A stretch of DNA of 64,000 nt from Seohaeicola saemankumensis (GCF_042678485.1 NZ_JBHTKR010000001.1:62001-126000), one strand, 5' to 3'. Counted from the first letter of the stretch, positions 26,168 to 36,353 are shown. Translations and numbers: made by a program. The notes: generated from the letters alone by a model not told the origin.

Positions 26168-28474
26168 TCAGCCGGGCAAAAGGGTGATCGTCTCGACCGT
26201 GACGGCCTCCACCGCCGCTGCGGAATAGGCCAGCGGGACGTATTCGCCCGCCGCCCAGAGCGGCGCAAGATCGGCCAAATGCGGGCTGTCCTGCATCCCT
26301 GATTGCCCCGGCGCATTGATCCAGACACTTGCGTCCCAGTCGCCCAGGTCGATCACCATCCGCACGCTGGCCCCGATGCGGACCCGGTAGTCCGACGCCT
26401 CGTGATGCGCCAGCATGATCGAGGTATTGCCGCCGCCCTTTGGCCAGGGACCAAGGTCGAAGCTGGTCCCCAGCGGCGTCAGCGCATGATCGAACCAGCC
26501 ATGATGCAGATCGCCCCAGCGCCAGGCCGTGGGATCCGTGCCGAAGCGCCCTGTCACATCGGCCAGTGCCGACGTCAGCGTGTCGCGCAGCAGCGCGTCC
26601 TGCGCACCGGGCGCATCCAGCCCCGCGCGGGCCGCCAGCGCGGGATGCTTGCCTTCCAGCAATTCGGTCACCACCGGGACGTTACCCGGCACAAGAAAGC
26701 GCCGCAGATCGGGATCGGGCGCGACCCGGTCCAGCAGGGCGGGACGCAGATGCGAGGATAGCCAGACCTCGTAAAGCAGGGCAGGGGCCGATTCCACCTC
26801 TGACCGTCCATCCCAGAGCGCCAGCAGATCGCGCCCCGGCGCGTCCTGCGGCAAAAGCGCGATCAGCCGCGCGGCAAAGGGTGATCCTGTGTCGGTCTGA
26901 AGTGCGGTTGACGATGCCAGGTCGTGATCGTCCCGCGCGCCCAGGGCGGCGGCGATCCTTGCGGCGCGCTGATCCATGAACCATTCATGCCCGATGGCGG
27001 GGCCGGCCTGCGCGGCAGGTGGCAGGTTCATCTCGTTGGCGGAATGCACGAAACCCTGCGCGGGATTGTCCAGCCGGGGCAGGGTGCTGGCGGTCAGGAA
27101 CCCCTGCCATTCGAACCGCCCGTCACCGGCCACGGGCACCAGGCCGCGCCAGCCATCGCGGATCGGTACATAGCCCGCCGCCTGCCAGCCGAAATCGCCG
27201 GTCACATCGGCATAGACCAGATTGACCGAAGGCGCGCCCCATGTGTCCACCGCAGTCTTGAACCCTTCCCATGTGGTCGCGCGCATGGACTTGAGGCTGG
27301 CCATATAGGGGGCGGTGCCCGGCTCGGTGAAAACGGTCCGCAACGCCAGCGCGCGGCCCGGTTCTTCCCACACGACAGGGCCATGGCGGGTAAAGCGCAG
27401 ATCAAGCCGTTGGTCGGGGTGGCCCCTGACCGCGAAAACCTCGGTCACGGTCTGCATCTTCTCCCACCCATCGCAATGGCGATAGCGGGTGGGCGCATCG
27501 GGGGCGGTGTCATAGACCATGACATCTTCCTGATCCGCGCAGAAGATGGTCAGGCTGAAGGCCGCATGCCCGTTATGCCCCGCCATGATGCCCGGGGTTG
27601 ACGGCTCTCCCGCGCCGATGATGTCGATGCCGGGGGCTGTCAGATGCACCATGTAGCGCAAGCTTGGCGCCGCATGCGCCCGGTGCGGGTCGCTGGCCAT
27701 GATCGCCCGCCCCGATGCGGTGCGCGCGCCCGATACGACCCAGTTGTTCGACCCTTCCATGCTGGGGGCCTGCACCACGGTCTTGCGCGGATCGACGCGG
27801 GACCAGCGCGCGGCCTGATCCAGACCTGCGGCCAGACGGTCGGGCGAAAAGGTCACCGGCGCGGTCGCCAGTTCAAACACCGCCAGCGCATGGGCGGGAA
27901 GGCCCGCGCCCGCATTCACCGCCCATTCGGACGCTGGAACGGCTGGGTTCAGCGGCACGCGCAACAGGTCCGTGTCAGGATCGGCCAGCGCCAGCACCTG
28001 CGCGCGCGCCAGTTCCGAGGCCGCGTTGCGCGTCAGGCAATGGGTGCGGATGCGTACCACATCATCGGCCGCCCAATGCGCGGGCTGGGTGCCAAGGGCC
28101 GCGAATTCCGCGGGCAGCGGCATCTTGCCCGCCAGGATCTGATCGACGCAGGCATTGATGCCCGCCGCGAAGGCCGTGCAGATCATCTGCGCGTCATCGC
28201 CATAGGCGGCCCATTCCGGCGCCATGTCACCGCGATACAGAAACAGTCGCGCCGCGCGATCCTGCATCAGGTAGCCGGGGCCGAAATCCGCCGCCAGCAG
28301 CCCCAGCCCGCGCTTGCGCCACAGGTCGATCTGCCACAGCCGGTCGCGCGCCGCGTTGAAGCCCTGGGCAAAGAACAGGTCATGCAGCCCTTCGGCGCGG
28401 ATATGGGCCAGACCCCAGCGGTCGATCTTCAGCGTGGCGGCGGCGGCAAGGCCGGGCAGGTGGTATGTGGTCAT
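26168..28474 (-). CDS. Penicillin acylase family N-terminal nucleophile hydrolase
   Basis: A 768-residue Ntn-hydrolase precursor. The nucleophile should be Ser242 in MEGSNNWVVSG, exposed when the chain is cut after Gly241 into an alpha chain of about 26 kDa and a larger beta chain. Further family text is ASDPHR, PGIMAGHNGHAAFSLT and the GGNTS near the end. No signal peptide is visible, although most relatives are periplasmic; the ATG at 28474 and upstream sequence give none either. Relatives cleave penicillins, acyl-homoserine lactones and other amides. It sits 23 bases after an IclR gene on the same strand, which may regulate it. Confidence 0.82.
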   Translation of the reverse strand: MTTYHLPGLAAAATLKIDRWGLAHIRAEGLHDLFFAQGFNAARDRLWQIDLWRKRGLGLLAADFGPGYLMQDRAARLFLYRGDMAPEWAAYGDDAQMICTAFAAGINACVDQILAGKMPLPAEFAALGTQPAHWAADDVVRIRTHCLTRNAASELARAQVLALADPDTDLLRVPLNPAVPASEWAVNAGAGLPAHALAVFELATAPVTFSPDRLAAGLDQAARWSRVDPRKTVVQAPSMEGSNNWVVSGARTASGRAIMASDPHRAHAAPSLRYMVHLTAPGIDIIGAGEPSTPGIMAGHNGHAAFSLTIFCADQEDVMVYDTAPDAPTRYRHCDGWEKMQTVTEVFAVRGHPDQRLDLRFTRHGPVVWEEPGRALALRTVFTEPGTAPYMASLKSMRATTWEGFKTAVDTWGAPSVNLVYADVTGDFGWQAAGYVPIRDGWRGLVPVAGDGRFEWQGFLTASTLPRLDNPAQGFVHSANEMNLPPAAQAGPAIGHEWFMDQRAARIAAALGARDDHDLASSTALQTDTGSPFAARLIALLPQDAPGRDLLALWDGRSEVESAPALLYEVWLSSHLRPALLDRVAPDPDLRRFLVPGNVPVVTELLEGKHPALAARAGLDAPGAQDALLRDTLTSALADVTGRFGTDPTAWRWGDLHHGWFDHALTPLGTSFDLGPWPKGGGNTSIMLAHHEASDYRVRIGASVRMVIDLGDWDASVWINAPGQSGMQDSPHLADLAPLWAAGEYVPLAYSAAAVEAVTVETITLLPG

Positions 28475-28497
28475 GTTCTGGGGCTCCGGTCGTCTGG

Positions 28498-29310
28498 TCA
28501 GATCTGGCTGATGGCGCGCGCCGCTTCCAGCGCAAGGGGGGCAACGCGGGTGCTGAAATCCTCTGGCGTCCATTCGGCCAGTGACCCGGCCACATGGATC
28601 GCGGCGACGGGGCGCCCCTGGGGACCTGTGACCGCAACGCCGATGGCCACTTCGCCCAGCAATATCTGCTCGACCGCGATGCTGTAGCCGCGCGCGCGTG
28701 TCTCGCCGATCTCGGTGATGATCGCGTCGGGATCGGTCAGGGTGCGCGGCGTGAAGGGCGTACGATCCGACGCCTCGATGATCTCGCGCGCCTCTGGTTC
28801 GGGCAGGCGGGCCATGATGGCCCAGCCGCCGGACGAGCAGAAGGTCGGCACGCTATGGCCCACCAGCGTGGCATAGAATGTCTCGCGTTTGCTTTGCATC
28901 CGTGCCGCATAGACCACGCGCTGCCCGTCAAAAAGCGACAGGTCGACCCTTTCGCGCACGTTGCGCCGCAACTCCAGCAGCACAGGCGTGGCGCGCTGGA
29001 TCAGCGGGTTAAGCCGCAGAAAATCCAGCGTGTGATCCAGCAGGCGGATGCCGGGCAGAAAGCCGCGATCCTCATCGTCGCGGCGGATATAGCCAAGGCT
29101 GCGCAGGGTGTGGACGATTCGCTGTGCGGCGCTGCGATCCACCCCGGCGCGGCTTGCGATTTCGGCCAGCGACAGGGGCCGGTCGGCGTGGTGGAATGCC
29201 GCCAGAACCTGCATCGCGCGCGCGATCGAATTGGTAAATAACGGGTCCGCGCGCTGTTCGTCGCTTAAATATCGAACACCGGATTCGGCGCGGAGCGTGT
29301 TTCGTGTCAT
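28498..29310 (-). CDS. IclR family transcriptional regulator
   Basis: A 270-residue regulator. The winged helix lies at about residues 27-90 (SIARAMQVLAAFHHADRPLS, then SRAGVDRSAAQRIVHTL), followed by the IclR effector domain ending in VTGPQGRPVAAIHVAGS. The ATG at 29310 is chosen; a GTG 36 bases upstream is possible. It is divergent from the M81/peptide transporter operon (168-base gap) and upstream of the acylase gene, so it could control either or both. Confidence 0.87.
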   Translation of the reverse strand: MTRNTLRAESGVRYLSDEQRADPLFTNSIARAMQVLAAFHHADRPLSLAEIASRAGVDRSAAQRIVHTLRSLGYIRRDDEDRGFLPGIRLLDHTLDFLRLNPLIQRATPVLLELRRNVRERVDLSLFDGQRVVYAARMQSKRETFYATLVGHSVPTFCSSGGWAIMARLPEPEAREIIEASDRTPFTPRTLTDPDAIITEIGETRARGYSIAVEQILLGEVAIGVAVTGPQGRPVAAIHVAGSLAEWTPEDFSTRVAPLALEAARAISQI

Positions 29311-29478
29311 CTTGTCAGCGACTCCGGTTGACTTCGGGGCAAGCACGGTTCTACGCTCAATTTACGATGCAAGCATATCGCCTGGCAATACACTAACTGC
29401 TTTACGTTTCTTGTCGGGCAGGGCCTTGGCAGGTGGGGCGCGATGGATCGCCATGGAACGACGGGGGACCCTGGACAG

Positions 29479-31014
29479 ATGACAAGACGTGTGGCGCTGG
29501 CGGGTTTCCTGCACGAAACCAACACATTCGCGCCCAGTCCTGCAGACATGGCCTGCTTTGTGCAGGGCGGTGGCTATATGCCGATGGCGCGTGGTCCTGC
29601 GCTGATGACGGCGGGGCGTGACATCAATCTGGGGATCGGCGGCGCCGTTGCACATGGCGAGGCTGCGGGATGGGGCATGGTGCCGATCCTGTGGTGCGGT
29701 GCGATCCCCTCGGCGCATGTCACGCGTGACGCCTATGACCGGATCACGGCCGAAATCGTCGATGGCATCCGTGCGGCAGGGCCGCTGGACGGCGTGTTTC
29801 TGGATCTGCACGGGGCGATGGTGGCCGAACATGAGGATGACGGCGAAGGCGCGCTGATCGCAAGGGTGCGGGATGTCGTGGGCCCCGATGTGCCGATCGT
29901 CGCGGCGCTGGACCTGCATGGCAACATCACCGCGAAAATGGTCGAGGCCGCCGATGCGCTGGTGGGGTTTCGCACCTATCCGCATGTGGACATGGCCGAG
30001 ACGGGGCGCCGGGCCGCGATGCAGCTGGATGCGCTGATGGCGCGCGGCAAGCCCTTTGCCAAGGCGTTCCGGCGCATGGATTTCCTGATCCCGATCGCAT
30101 GGCAGAGCACGGTGATGGAACCCGCGGCCGGCATCTATGCCCGCATGGCCGCGCTTGAAGGTGGCGATGTCGCGACAGTGTCCTTTTTCCCCGGCTTTCC
30201 GGCCGCGGATTTCCCCGAATGCGGGCCGACGGTCGTGGCCTATGGTGCGACGCAGGCGGCCGCAGATGCTGCGGCGGATGCCGTTGCGGCCGATGTGAAC
30301 CGGGCCGAGCCTGCCTTTGCAGGCCAAGCCTTCGATCCCGACGCGGGCGTGGCCGCGGCAATTCGCATCGCCGCCACCGCCACGAAACCCGTCGTGATCG
30401 CCGATACGCAGGACAATCCCGGCGCGGGTGGCGACAGCAACACAACCGGCATGTTGCGCGCCCTCGTGCGCGCCGGCGCCAAGCGCGCCGCGACCGGCAT
30501 CATCGTCGATCCGGCCGCCGCCGCTGCCGCCCATGCCGCGGGGCAGGGGGCGCAGATCGACATCGCGCTGGGCGGATTTTCGGGTATTCCCGGTGACAGC
30601 CCGTTTCAGGCGCTTTTCACCGTCGAAACCCTGTCGGATGGCAAATTCATCGCCTCCGGTCCCTATTATGGCGGCGCGCAGCTGGATCTGGGGCCCTCGG
30701 CCTGCCTGCGGATCGGTGACGTGCGCGTGGTCGTATCCACCTACAAGGCGCAGATGGCTGATCAACAGATGTACCGTTTCGTGGGCATAGAGCCTACCAA
30801 ACAGGCAATCCTGGTCAACAAGAGCTCGGTTCACTTCCGCGCGGATTTCCAGCCGATCGCCGAAACGATACTGGTGTGCACAGCGCCCGGCCCCATGCCG
30901 ATCAGCCCGGCCAGCCTGCCGTGGACGCGTCTGGCGCCGGGCATGAAGCTGGAGCCGCTTGGGGCGCGCTGGTGTGCGACCCCGACCCCCGAACCAAGCC
31001 TTGAGGAGAGCTGA
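29479..31014 (+). CDS. M81 family metallopeptidase (MlrC-like)
   Basis: A 511-residue protein of the M81/MlrC family. Marker stretches are GFLHETNTFAP at the start, LDLHGAMVAEHEDDGEG, ALDLHGNIT, FRTYPHVDMAETG and DTQDNPGAGGDSNTTGML, which hold the expected zinc-binding histidines and acids. The family's named member, microcystinase C, cleaves linear microcystin products; most relatives lie beside dipeptide transporters and have unknown substrates. GGGGGA precedes the ATG at 29479. It heads a rightward operon with a peptide-type ABC transporter and two M20 peptidases. Confidence 0.87.
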   Translation: MTRRVALAGFLHETNTFAPSPADMACFVQGGGYMPMARGPALMTAGRDINLGIGGAVAHGEAAGWGMVPILWCGAIPSAHVTRDAYDRITAEIVDGIRAAGPLDGVFLDLHGAMVAEHEDDGEGALIARVRDVVGPDVPIVAALDLHGNITAKMVEAADALVGFRTYPHVDMAETGRRAAMQLDALMARGKPFAKAFRRMDFLIPIAWQSTVMEPAAGIYARMAALEGGDVATVSFFPGFPAADFPECGPTVVAYGATQAAADAAADAVAADVNRAEPAFAGQAFDPDAGVAAAIRIAATATKPVVIADTQDNPGAGGDSNTTGMLRALVRAGAKRAATGIIVDPAAAAAAHAAGQGAQIDIALGGFSGIPGDSPFQALFTVETLSDGKFIASGPYYGGAQLDLGPSACLRIGDVRVVVSTYKAQMADQQMYRFVGIEPTKQAILVNKSSVHFRADFQPIAETILVCTAPGPMPISPASLPWTRLAPGMKLEPLGARWCATPTPEPSLEES

Positions 31015-31095
31015 GCAACGATTTCACCCTTGTGTACCCGTCACAGAAACAGGGGCACATGACCACCACCCGAACTGCAACAGAGAGAGAAAAAA

Positions 31096-32703
31096 ATGAC
31101 ACTTCAAAGTTTCCGTTCAAAGGGCGCCACCCGCGTCCGCAGCCTGATGGCAGGGGCGCTGATGGCCTCGACCGCGCTGGCCGGTGCCGGCGCCGCCTGG
31201 GCCGAGACCACGATCACGGCCGTGATGCATTCCGGCCTGCGCGTGCTGGATCCGGTGATCACCACCGCGCATATCACCCGCAACCATGCCTATATGATCT
31301 ATGACGTACTGGTGGCCGTTGACGGCGAATTCAAGCCGCAGCCGCAGATGGCCGACTGGACCGTGTCCGATGACGGGCTGGTCTATACGTTCACCCTGCG
31401 CGACGGCCTGAAGTTCCATGACGGCACACCGGTGACGATGGCCGATGCCGAAGCCTCGCTCAAGCGTTGGGCGACCAAGGATTCCGGCGGCCAGATCATC
31501 ATGGACAAGACCGCCAGCCTGACCGCGACCGATGACAAGACGCTGGTCTGGACCCTGAACGAACCCTTCGCCCCGCTGCTGGACACGCTGGGCAAGCAAT
31601 CGGCGCTGCCGCCCTTCATCATGCCCGCGCGCGTGGCAGCCACCCCGGCCGATACCGCGATCACCGAGCATGTGGGCTCTGGCCCCTTCCGCTTCGTCGA
31701 GGCCGAATTCCAGCCCGGCGTCAGCGTTACCTACATCAAGAACGAGGATTACGTTCCCCGCGCCGAGCCTGCCGACAACATGGCCGGCGGCAAGGTCGTG
31801 AACGTGGACAAGGTCGTCTGGTCGACGATGCCCGACGCCTCGACCGCGATCAACGCGCTTCTGGGGAACGAGATCGACTACATCGAATCCGTGCAGGTCG
31901 ACCTGCTGCCGCTGCTGGAAGGCGATCCCGACGTGGTCTTTGAAAAGCGCGAACCGCTGGGCTATCAGACCATCGGCCGGATGAACTTCAAGCATCCGCC
32001 CTTCGACAACGTCAAGGTCCGCCAGGCCGCCATGAAGGCGCTGGATCAGCAGGCGATCCTGGCCGCGCTGGTGGGTAACCCCGATTACTATTCGATCTGC
32101 GGCGCGATCTTCGGTTGCGGCACCCCGCTGGCCGACACGAGCGGGTCGGAAAGCCTGACCTCGGGTGGCGATCTGGAAGCGGCCAAGGCCCTGCTGGCCG
32201 AGGCCGGTTACGATGGCACGCCGATCGTCCTGATGGCGCCGACCGACGTGGTGGCGCTGGCGGCACAGCCGGTCGTGGCATCCCAGGCGCTGCGTAATGC
32301 AGGCTTCAACGTCGACATGCAGCCGATGGACTGGCAGACGCTGGTGACCCGCCGCGCCAGCCAGAACGCACCCGCCGATGGTGGCTGGAACATCTTCTTC
32401 ACCAACTGGCTGGTGCCGGAAATCTCCAGCCCGCTGGTGTCGCCGATGCTGAACGGCCGTGGCGACTCGGCCTGGTTCGGCTGGCCGGACGATGCGGTTG
32501 TCGAAGGTCTGAAGGCCGACTTCATCGCCGCCAAGACGCTGGAAGAACAGCAGGCCGTGGCCAAGAAGATCCAGATGCACAACATGGAGCAGGTTCTCTA
32601 TGTGCCGGTTGGTCAGTACGCCCTGCCGCAGGCGCGTCGCGCCACCATCACCGACATGCTGCCCTCGCCGGTGCCGGTGTTCTGGAACGTCAAGAAAGAG
32701 TGA
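31096..32703 (+). CDS. ABC transporter substrate-binding protein, peptide/nickel (family 5)
   Basis: A 535-residue family 5 periplasmic binding protein. The Sec signal ends in GAGAAWA at about residue 35. Family stretches are FTLRDGLKFHDGTPVT, VGSGPFRFVE, NFKHPPFDNVKVRQAAMKAL and the C-terminal VPVGQYALPQ. GAGAGAGA precedes the ATG. It delivers di- or oligopeptides, or similar amines, to the DppB/C-type permease encoded downstream, from which it is separated by a strong hairpin. Confidence 0.9.
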   Translation: MTLQSFRSKGATRVRSLMAGALMASTALAGAGAAWAETTITAVMHSGLRVLDPVITTAHITRNHAYMIYDVLVAVDGEFKPQPQMADWTVSDDGLVYTFTLRDGLKFHDGTPVTMADAEASLKRWATKDSGGQIIMDKTASLTATDDKTLVWTLNEPFAPLLDTLGKQSALPPFIMPARVAATPADTAITEHVGSGPFRFVEAEFQPGVSVTYIKNEDYVPRAEPADNMAGGKVVNVDKVVWSTMPDASTAINALLGNEIDYIESVQVDLLPLLEGDPDVVFEKREPLGYQTIGRMNFKHPPFDNVKVRQAAMKALDQQAILAALVGNPDYYSICGAIFGCGTPLADTSGSESLTSGGDLEAAKALLAEAGYDGTPIVLMAPTDVVALAAQPVVASQALRNAGFNVDMQPMDWQTLVTRRASQNAPADGGWNIFFTNWLVPEISSPLVSPMLNGRGDSAWFGWPDDAVVEGLKADFIAAKTLEEQQAVAKKIQMHNMEQVLYVPVGQYALPQARRATITDMLPSPVPVFWNVKKE

Positions 32704-32720
32704 CCTTCCCGGTCTGACCA

Positions 32721-32749
32721 AACCCGGCGCGCCACGCGCGCGCCGGGTT
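32721..32749 (+). terminator. Strong hairpin between binding-protein and permease genes
   Basis: Perfect 12-base arms (AACCCGGCGCGC at 32721-32732 and its complement at 32738-32749) enclose a 5-base loop, followed by CTTCT. It should reduce read-through and protect the upstream mRNA end, favouring binding-protein synthesis. Confidence 0.7.
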
Positions 32750-32826
32750 CTTCTGCCCGCAGGCTCTGCACATCCGGGTCCTGCGAAACTGACCTGTCTC
32801 TTATCCGCCGAAAGGGTTCCCCCCCG

Positions 32827-33771
32827 ATGCTGGGTTACATCCTCCGACGCATCCTGGCGATCATTCCCGTCATGCTGATCGTCGCGATCTTCGTTTTCCT
32901 TCTGCTGCGCCTGACGCCTGGCGATCCGGCCGCGATCATCGCGGGCGACATGGCCACGCCCGAGCAGCTTGAACGCATCCGCGAGGCCATGGGCCTGAAC
33001 AAGCCCTTGCTGACGCAGTTCTTCACCTGGATGGGCAGCCTGTTGCAGGGCGATCTTGGGACATCGCTGATCTCGGGGACGCCGGTCACCACGATGATCG
33101 GGCAGCGTATCTTTCCGACGATCAACATGGCGCTGCTGACCATCGTGATCGCGGTCGCCATCGCCGTCCCGATGGGCGTGCTGGCGGCATGGCGGCACCG
33201 GTCCTGGGTCGATTATGCGGTCATGAGCTTTTCGGTGATGGGCTTTTCGGTGCCGGTCTTCGTGATCGGCTACCTGTTCATCCTGGTCTTTTCGATCTCG
33301 CTGGGCTGGCTGCCGGTGCAGGGCTATGCCTCGCCGACCGAGAAGGGTTTTGCCGAGTTTCTGTATCGCGCGATCCTGCCATCGCTGACGCTTGCCACGA
33401 TCTATATCGCGCTGATTGCGCGGATGACGCGCGCCTCGATGCTCGAAGTGCTTGGCGAGGATTATATCCGCACCGCTCGCGCCAAGGGCGTCAAGGAAAG
33501 CCGCGTGCTGTTCCGCCATGCGCTACGCAATGCCGCCGTTCCGATCCTGACCGTGATCGGCACCGGTTTCGCGCTGCTGATTTCGGGCGTGGTGGTGACC
33601 GAAAGCGTGTTCAACATCCCCGGTATCGGCCGCCTGACCGTCGATGCGATCCTGGCGCGCGACTATCCGGTGATCCAGGCGATGATCCTGATCACCAGTG
33701 CCACCTATGTCGTGGTCAACCTGATCATCGACATCTCCTATACCGTCTTTGACCCGAGGATCCGTTACTGA
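32827..33771 (+). CDS. ABC transporter permease, DppB type
   Basis: A 314-residue inner-membrane permease with six helices. The DppB pattern is clear: MLGYILRRILAIIPVM at the start, FLLLRLTPGDPA, and the EAA-like loop ARAKGVKESRVLFRHALRNA, which contacts the ATPase. AAAGGG lies upstream. Its stop overlaps the start of the next permease gene by one base (TGATG). Confidence 0.92.
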   Translation: MLGYILRRILAIIPVMLIVAIFVFLLLRLTPGDPAAIIAGDMATPEQLERIREAMGLNKPLLTQFFTWMGSLLQGDLGTSLISGTPVTTMIGQRIFPTINMALLTIVIAVAIAVPMGVLAAWRHRSWVDYAVMSFSVMGFSVPVFVIGYLFILVFSISLGWLPVQGYASPTEKGFAEFLYRAILPSLTLATIYIALIARMTRASMLEVLGEDYIRTARAKGVKESRVLFRHALRNAAVPILTVIGTGFALLISGVVVTESVFNIPGIGRLTVDAILARDYPVIQAMILITSATYVVVNLIIDISYTVFDPRIRY

Positions 33772-34655
33772 TGTCCCATTACGCGCCCCCGTCCTCGGCC
33801 TTGCAATCGGTGCTGCGGCTTTTCTCGATCCCGTCGCTGGCCAAACTGGGTGCCGGCCCGATGATCGCCGCCGCCGTTCTGGTGATGATCGTGATCGTCA
33901 CGTTGCTGTCGCCCTGGCTGGCCCCGTTCGATCCGCTGGAAATGAACCCGATGAACCGCCTGCAAGGGCCAAGCGACGCCAATATGCTGGGCACCGACCC
34001 TTTCGGACGCGACATCTATTCGCGCGTGCTGATCGGCGGGCGGGTGTCGTTGCTGATCGGGATCGGCGCCGCCATCGTGTCGGTCTTCATCGGTCTGATC
34101 ATCGGTCTGGTGGCCGGGTTTTTCCGGCTGGCCGATACGATCATCATGCGGATCATGGACAGTCTGATGGCGATCCCGTCGATCCTGCTGGCCATCGCGC
34201 TGGTGGCCTTGAACGGCCCGTCGATCACCTCGGTGATCATGGCGATCACGATCCCGGAAATCCCCCGCGTGGTGCGGCTTGTCCGCTCGGTCGTGCTGAC
34301 CGCGCGTGAAGAACCCTATGTCGAGGCGGCGATCGCCCTGGGCTCTTCCATGCCCAAGATCCTGTTCCAGCACCTGATGCCCAACACGATGGCGCCGCTG
34401 ATCGTGCAGGGCACCTATATCCTGGCCTCGGCCATCCTGACCGAGGCGATCCTGTCCTTCCTGGGTGCGGGTGTCTCGACCGAGATCCCGACCTGGGGGA
34501 ACATCATGGCCGAAGGGCGGCAATATTTCCGCGTGAAGCCTGAACTGATCCTGTGGCCCGGCCTGATGCTGTCGCTGTGCATCCTGTCGATCAACCTGCT
34601 GGGCGATACCGCGCGCGACATGCTGGACCCGCGCCTGAAGAAACGGGGGGAATAA
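33771..34655 (+). CDS. ABC transporter permease, DppC type
   Basis: A 294-residue permease with six helices. DppC hallmarks are LGTDPFGRDIYSRVLIGGRV and the ATPase-contact loop REEPYVEAAIALGSSMPKIL, then LSFLGAGV and PTWGNIMAEGR. It pairs with the DppB-type protein to form the inner-membrane channel. The fused ATPase gene starts four bases after its stop. Confidence 0.92.
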   Translation: MSHYAPPSSALQSVLRLFSIPSLAKLGAGPMIAAAVLVMIVIVTLLSPWLAPFDPLEMNPMNRLQGPSDANMLGTDPFGRDIYSRVLIGGRVSLLIGIGAAIVSVFIGLIIGLVAGFFRLADTIIMRIMDSLMAIPSILLAIALVALNGPSITSVIMAITIPEIPRVVRLVRSVVLTAREEPYVEAAIALGSSMPKILFQHLMPNTMAPLIVQGTYILASAILTEAILSFLGAGVSTEIPTWGNIMAEGRQYFRVKPELILWPGLMLSLCILSINLLGDTARDMLDPRLKKRGE

Positions 34656-34659
34656 GCCG

Positions 34660-36321
34660 ATGCTGTTCAAGACGCGCAATTTCGACGATGCGAAAACCGT
34701 CCTGACGGTCAGTGACCTGACCGTCAGCCTGCCCCCCGCCGCCAAGGCCCCGCCGGTGCTGAACCGGATCAGCCTGACGATCCGGCAGGGGGAAACCGTG
34801 TGCCTCGTGGGGGAATCCGGTTCGGGCAAATCCGTCACCTCGCTGGCGATCATGGGGCTTCTGCCCAAGGACGCGCTGTTCGTGACGGGCGGCAAGATCA
34901 CCCTGTCGGATACTGATCTGCTGGAACAGTCGCCCTCGGCCATGCAGGACATCCGCGCGCGTCGCGTGGCGATGATCTTTCAGGAACCGATGACCGCGCT
35001 GAACCCCGTGATGCGCGTGGGCGACCAGATCGAAGAGGTGCTGGAAAGCCATACCAACCTGTCGGCCGACGAACGCCGCGCGCGCGTCATCGACATCATG
35101 GAACAGGTGCACCTGCCCGATGTGGAACGCATCCACCGCAGCTATCCGCACCAGTTGTCCGGCGGACAGCGCCAGCGGATCATGATCGCCATGGCGCTGG
35201 TGCTGGAGCCTGAACTGCTGATCGCGGACGAACCCACCACCGCGCTCGATGTGACCACGCAACAGCAGATCCTGTCGCTGATCGCGGAACTTCAGGAAAA
35301 GCATGGCACCGCCGTGCTGTTCATCACCCATGACATGGGCGTCGTGGCCGAAATCGCCGATACCGTCTATGTGATGAAATCCGGCGATCTGGTGGAACAT
35401 GCGCCGATCGAGACGCTGCTGCGCGCGCCCAAGCAGGATTACACCCAGAACCTGCTGCGCGCCGTGCCCAGCCTGATCCCGCGCGCACCCCGCGCGGCCC
35501 CTGGTGGCGATCCGGTCCTCAAGGTGGACAAGCTGGACATGATCTATGGCGGTGGCGGCTTCTTCGTCAAACGTCCCGGCACCCATGCCGCGAAAGAGGT
35601 GACATTCACCGTGGCCCGTGGCCGTACCTTGGGGATCGTGGGGGAATCCGGCTCCGGCAAATCCACCGTGGCGCGCTGCATCATGCGGCTGATCGCGCCC
35701 ACCGCAGGGTCGATCCGCCTGCGCGACACTGACATTGCCCACCTCAACCGGGCGCAGCTGAAACCCCACCGGCAGCATTTGCAGGTGGTGTTCCAGGATC
35801 CGTTCCGCTCGCTCAACCCGCGCTGGACGGTCGGGCGCAGCCTGATCGAAGGGCCGGTCAACTATGGCACGTCACCCCGCGACGCCATGGCCCGCGCGGC
35901 CGAGCTGATGGAGATCGTGGGCCTGCCCCGCGACAGCCTTGACCGTTATCCGCACCAGTTCTCGGGCGGGCAGCGCCAGCGTATCGCCATTGCGCGCGCA
36001 GTGATGATGCAGCCCGACGTTCTTGTCGCGGACGAGGCCGTCTCGGCCCTTGACGTATCGGTTCAGGCGCAGGTGCTGGATCTGCTCAATGATCTTCAGG
36101 AAAGCCTTGGCATCACCATCGTCTTCATCACCCACGACCTGCGCGTTGCCGCGCAGATCTGTGACGACGTGCTGGTGATGCAGCGCGGCGTGGTCGTCGA
36201 ACAGGGCCCCGCCGCCGCCGTTCTGGCCGACCCGCAGCATGAATACACGAAATCCCTGATCGAGGCCGCCCCCGGCCGCGCCTGGGATTTCGCCAATTTC
36301 CGGGAATTGGGCGCCGCCTGA
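34660..36321 (+). CDS. ABC transporter ATPase with two fused nucleotide-binding domains (DppD-DppF type)
   Basis: A 553-residue fusion of two ATPase domains that E. coli encodes as separate DppD and DppF. Both halves are complete: Walker A GESGSGKS at about residues 50 and 329, signature LSGGQRQRI and FSGGQRQRI, and Walker B IADEPTTALD and VADEAVSALD, each with the catalytic glutamate. It powers the peptide-type importer encoded by the three upstream genes. Such fusions are common in Alphaproteobacteria. Confidence 0.92.
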   Translation: MLFKTRNFDDAKTVLTVSDLTVSLPPAAKAPPVLNRISLTIRQGETVCLVGESGSGKSVTSLAIMGLLPKDALFVTGGKITLSDTDLLEQSPSAMQDIRARRVAMIFQEPMTALNPVMRVGDQIEEVLESHTNLSADERRARVIDIMEQVHLPDVERIHRSYPHQLSGGQRQRIMIAMALVLEPELLIADEPTTALDVTTQQQILSLIAELQEKHGTAVLFITHDMGVVAEIADTVYVMKSGDLVEHAPIETLLRAPKQDYTQNLLRAVPSLIPRAPRAAPGGDPVLKVDKLDMIYGGGGFFVKRPGTHAAKEVTFTVARGRTLGIVGESGSGKSTVARCIMRLIAPTAGSIRLRDTDIAHLNRAQLKPHRQHLQVVFQDPFRSLNPRWTVGRSLIEGPVNYGTSPRDAMARAAELMEIVGLPRDSLDRYPHQFSGGQRQRIAIARAVMMQPDVLVADEAVSALDVSVQAQVLDLLNDLQESLGITIVFITHDLRVAAQICDDVLVMQRGVVVEQGPAAAVLADPQHEYTKSLIEAAPGRAWDFANFRELGAA

Positions 36322-36353
36322 TCCTTTCGCATGACAATACCGAGGAGAGAGAC

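Noticed and set aside
29325..29400. A possible operator around ATGCAAGCAT in the IclR/M81 divergent gap
   Set aside because: The symmetry is only four bases per arm, which is expected by chance in a gap of this size.
31117..33519. An 800-residue antisense open frame across the family 5 binding-protein and DppB-type genes
   Set aside because: Long antisense frames are expected in high-GC coding DNA. Its residues are Arg, His and Gly rich without any family motif, and both sense genes are clear.
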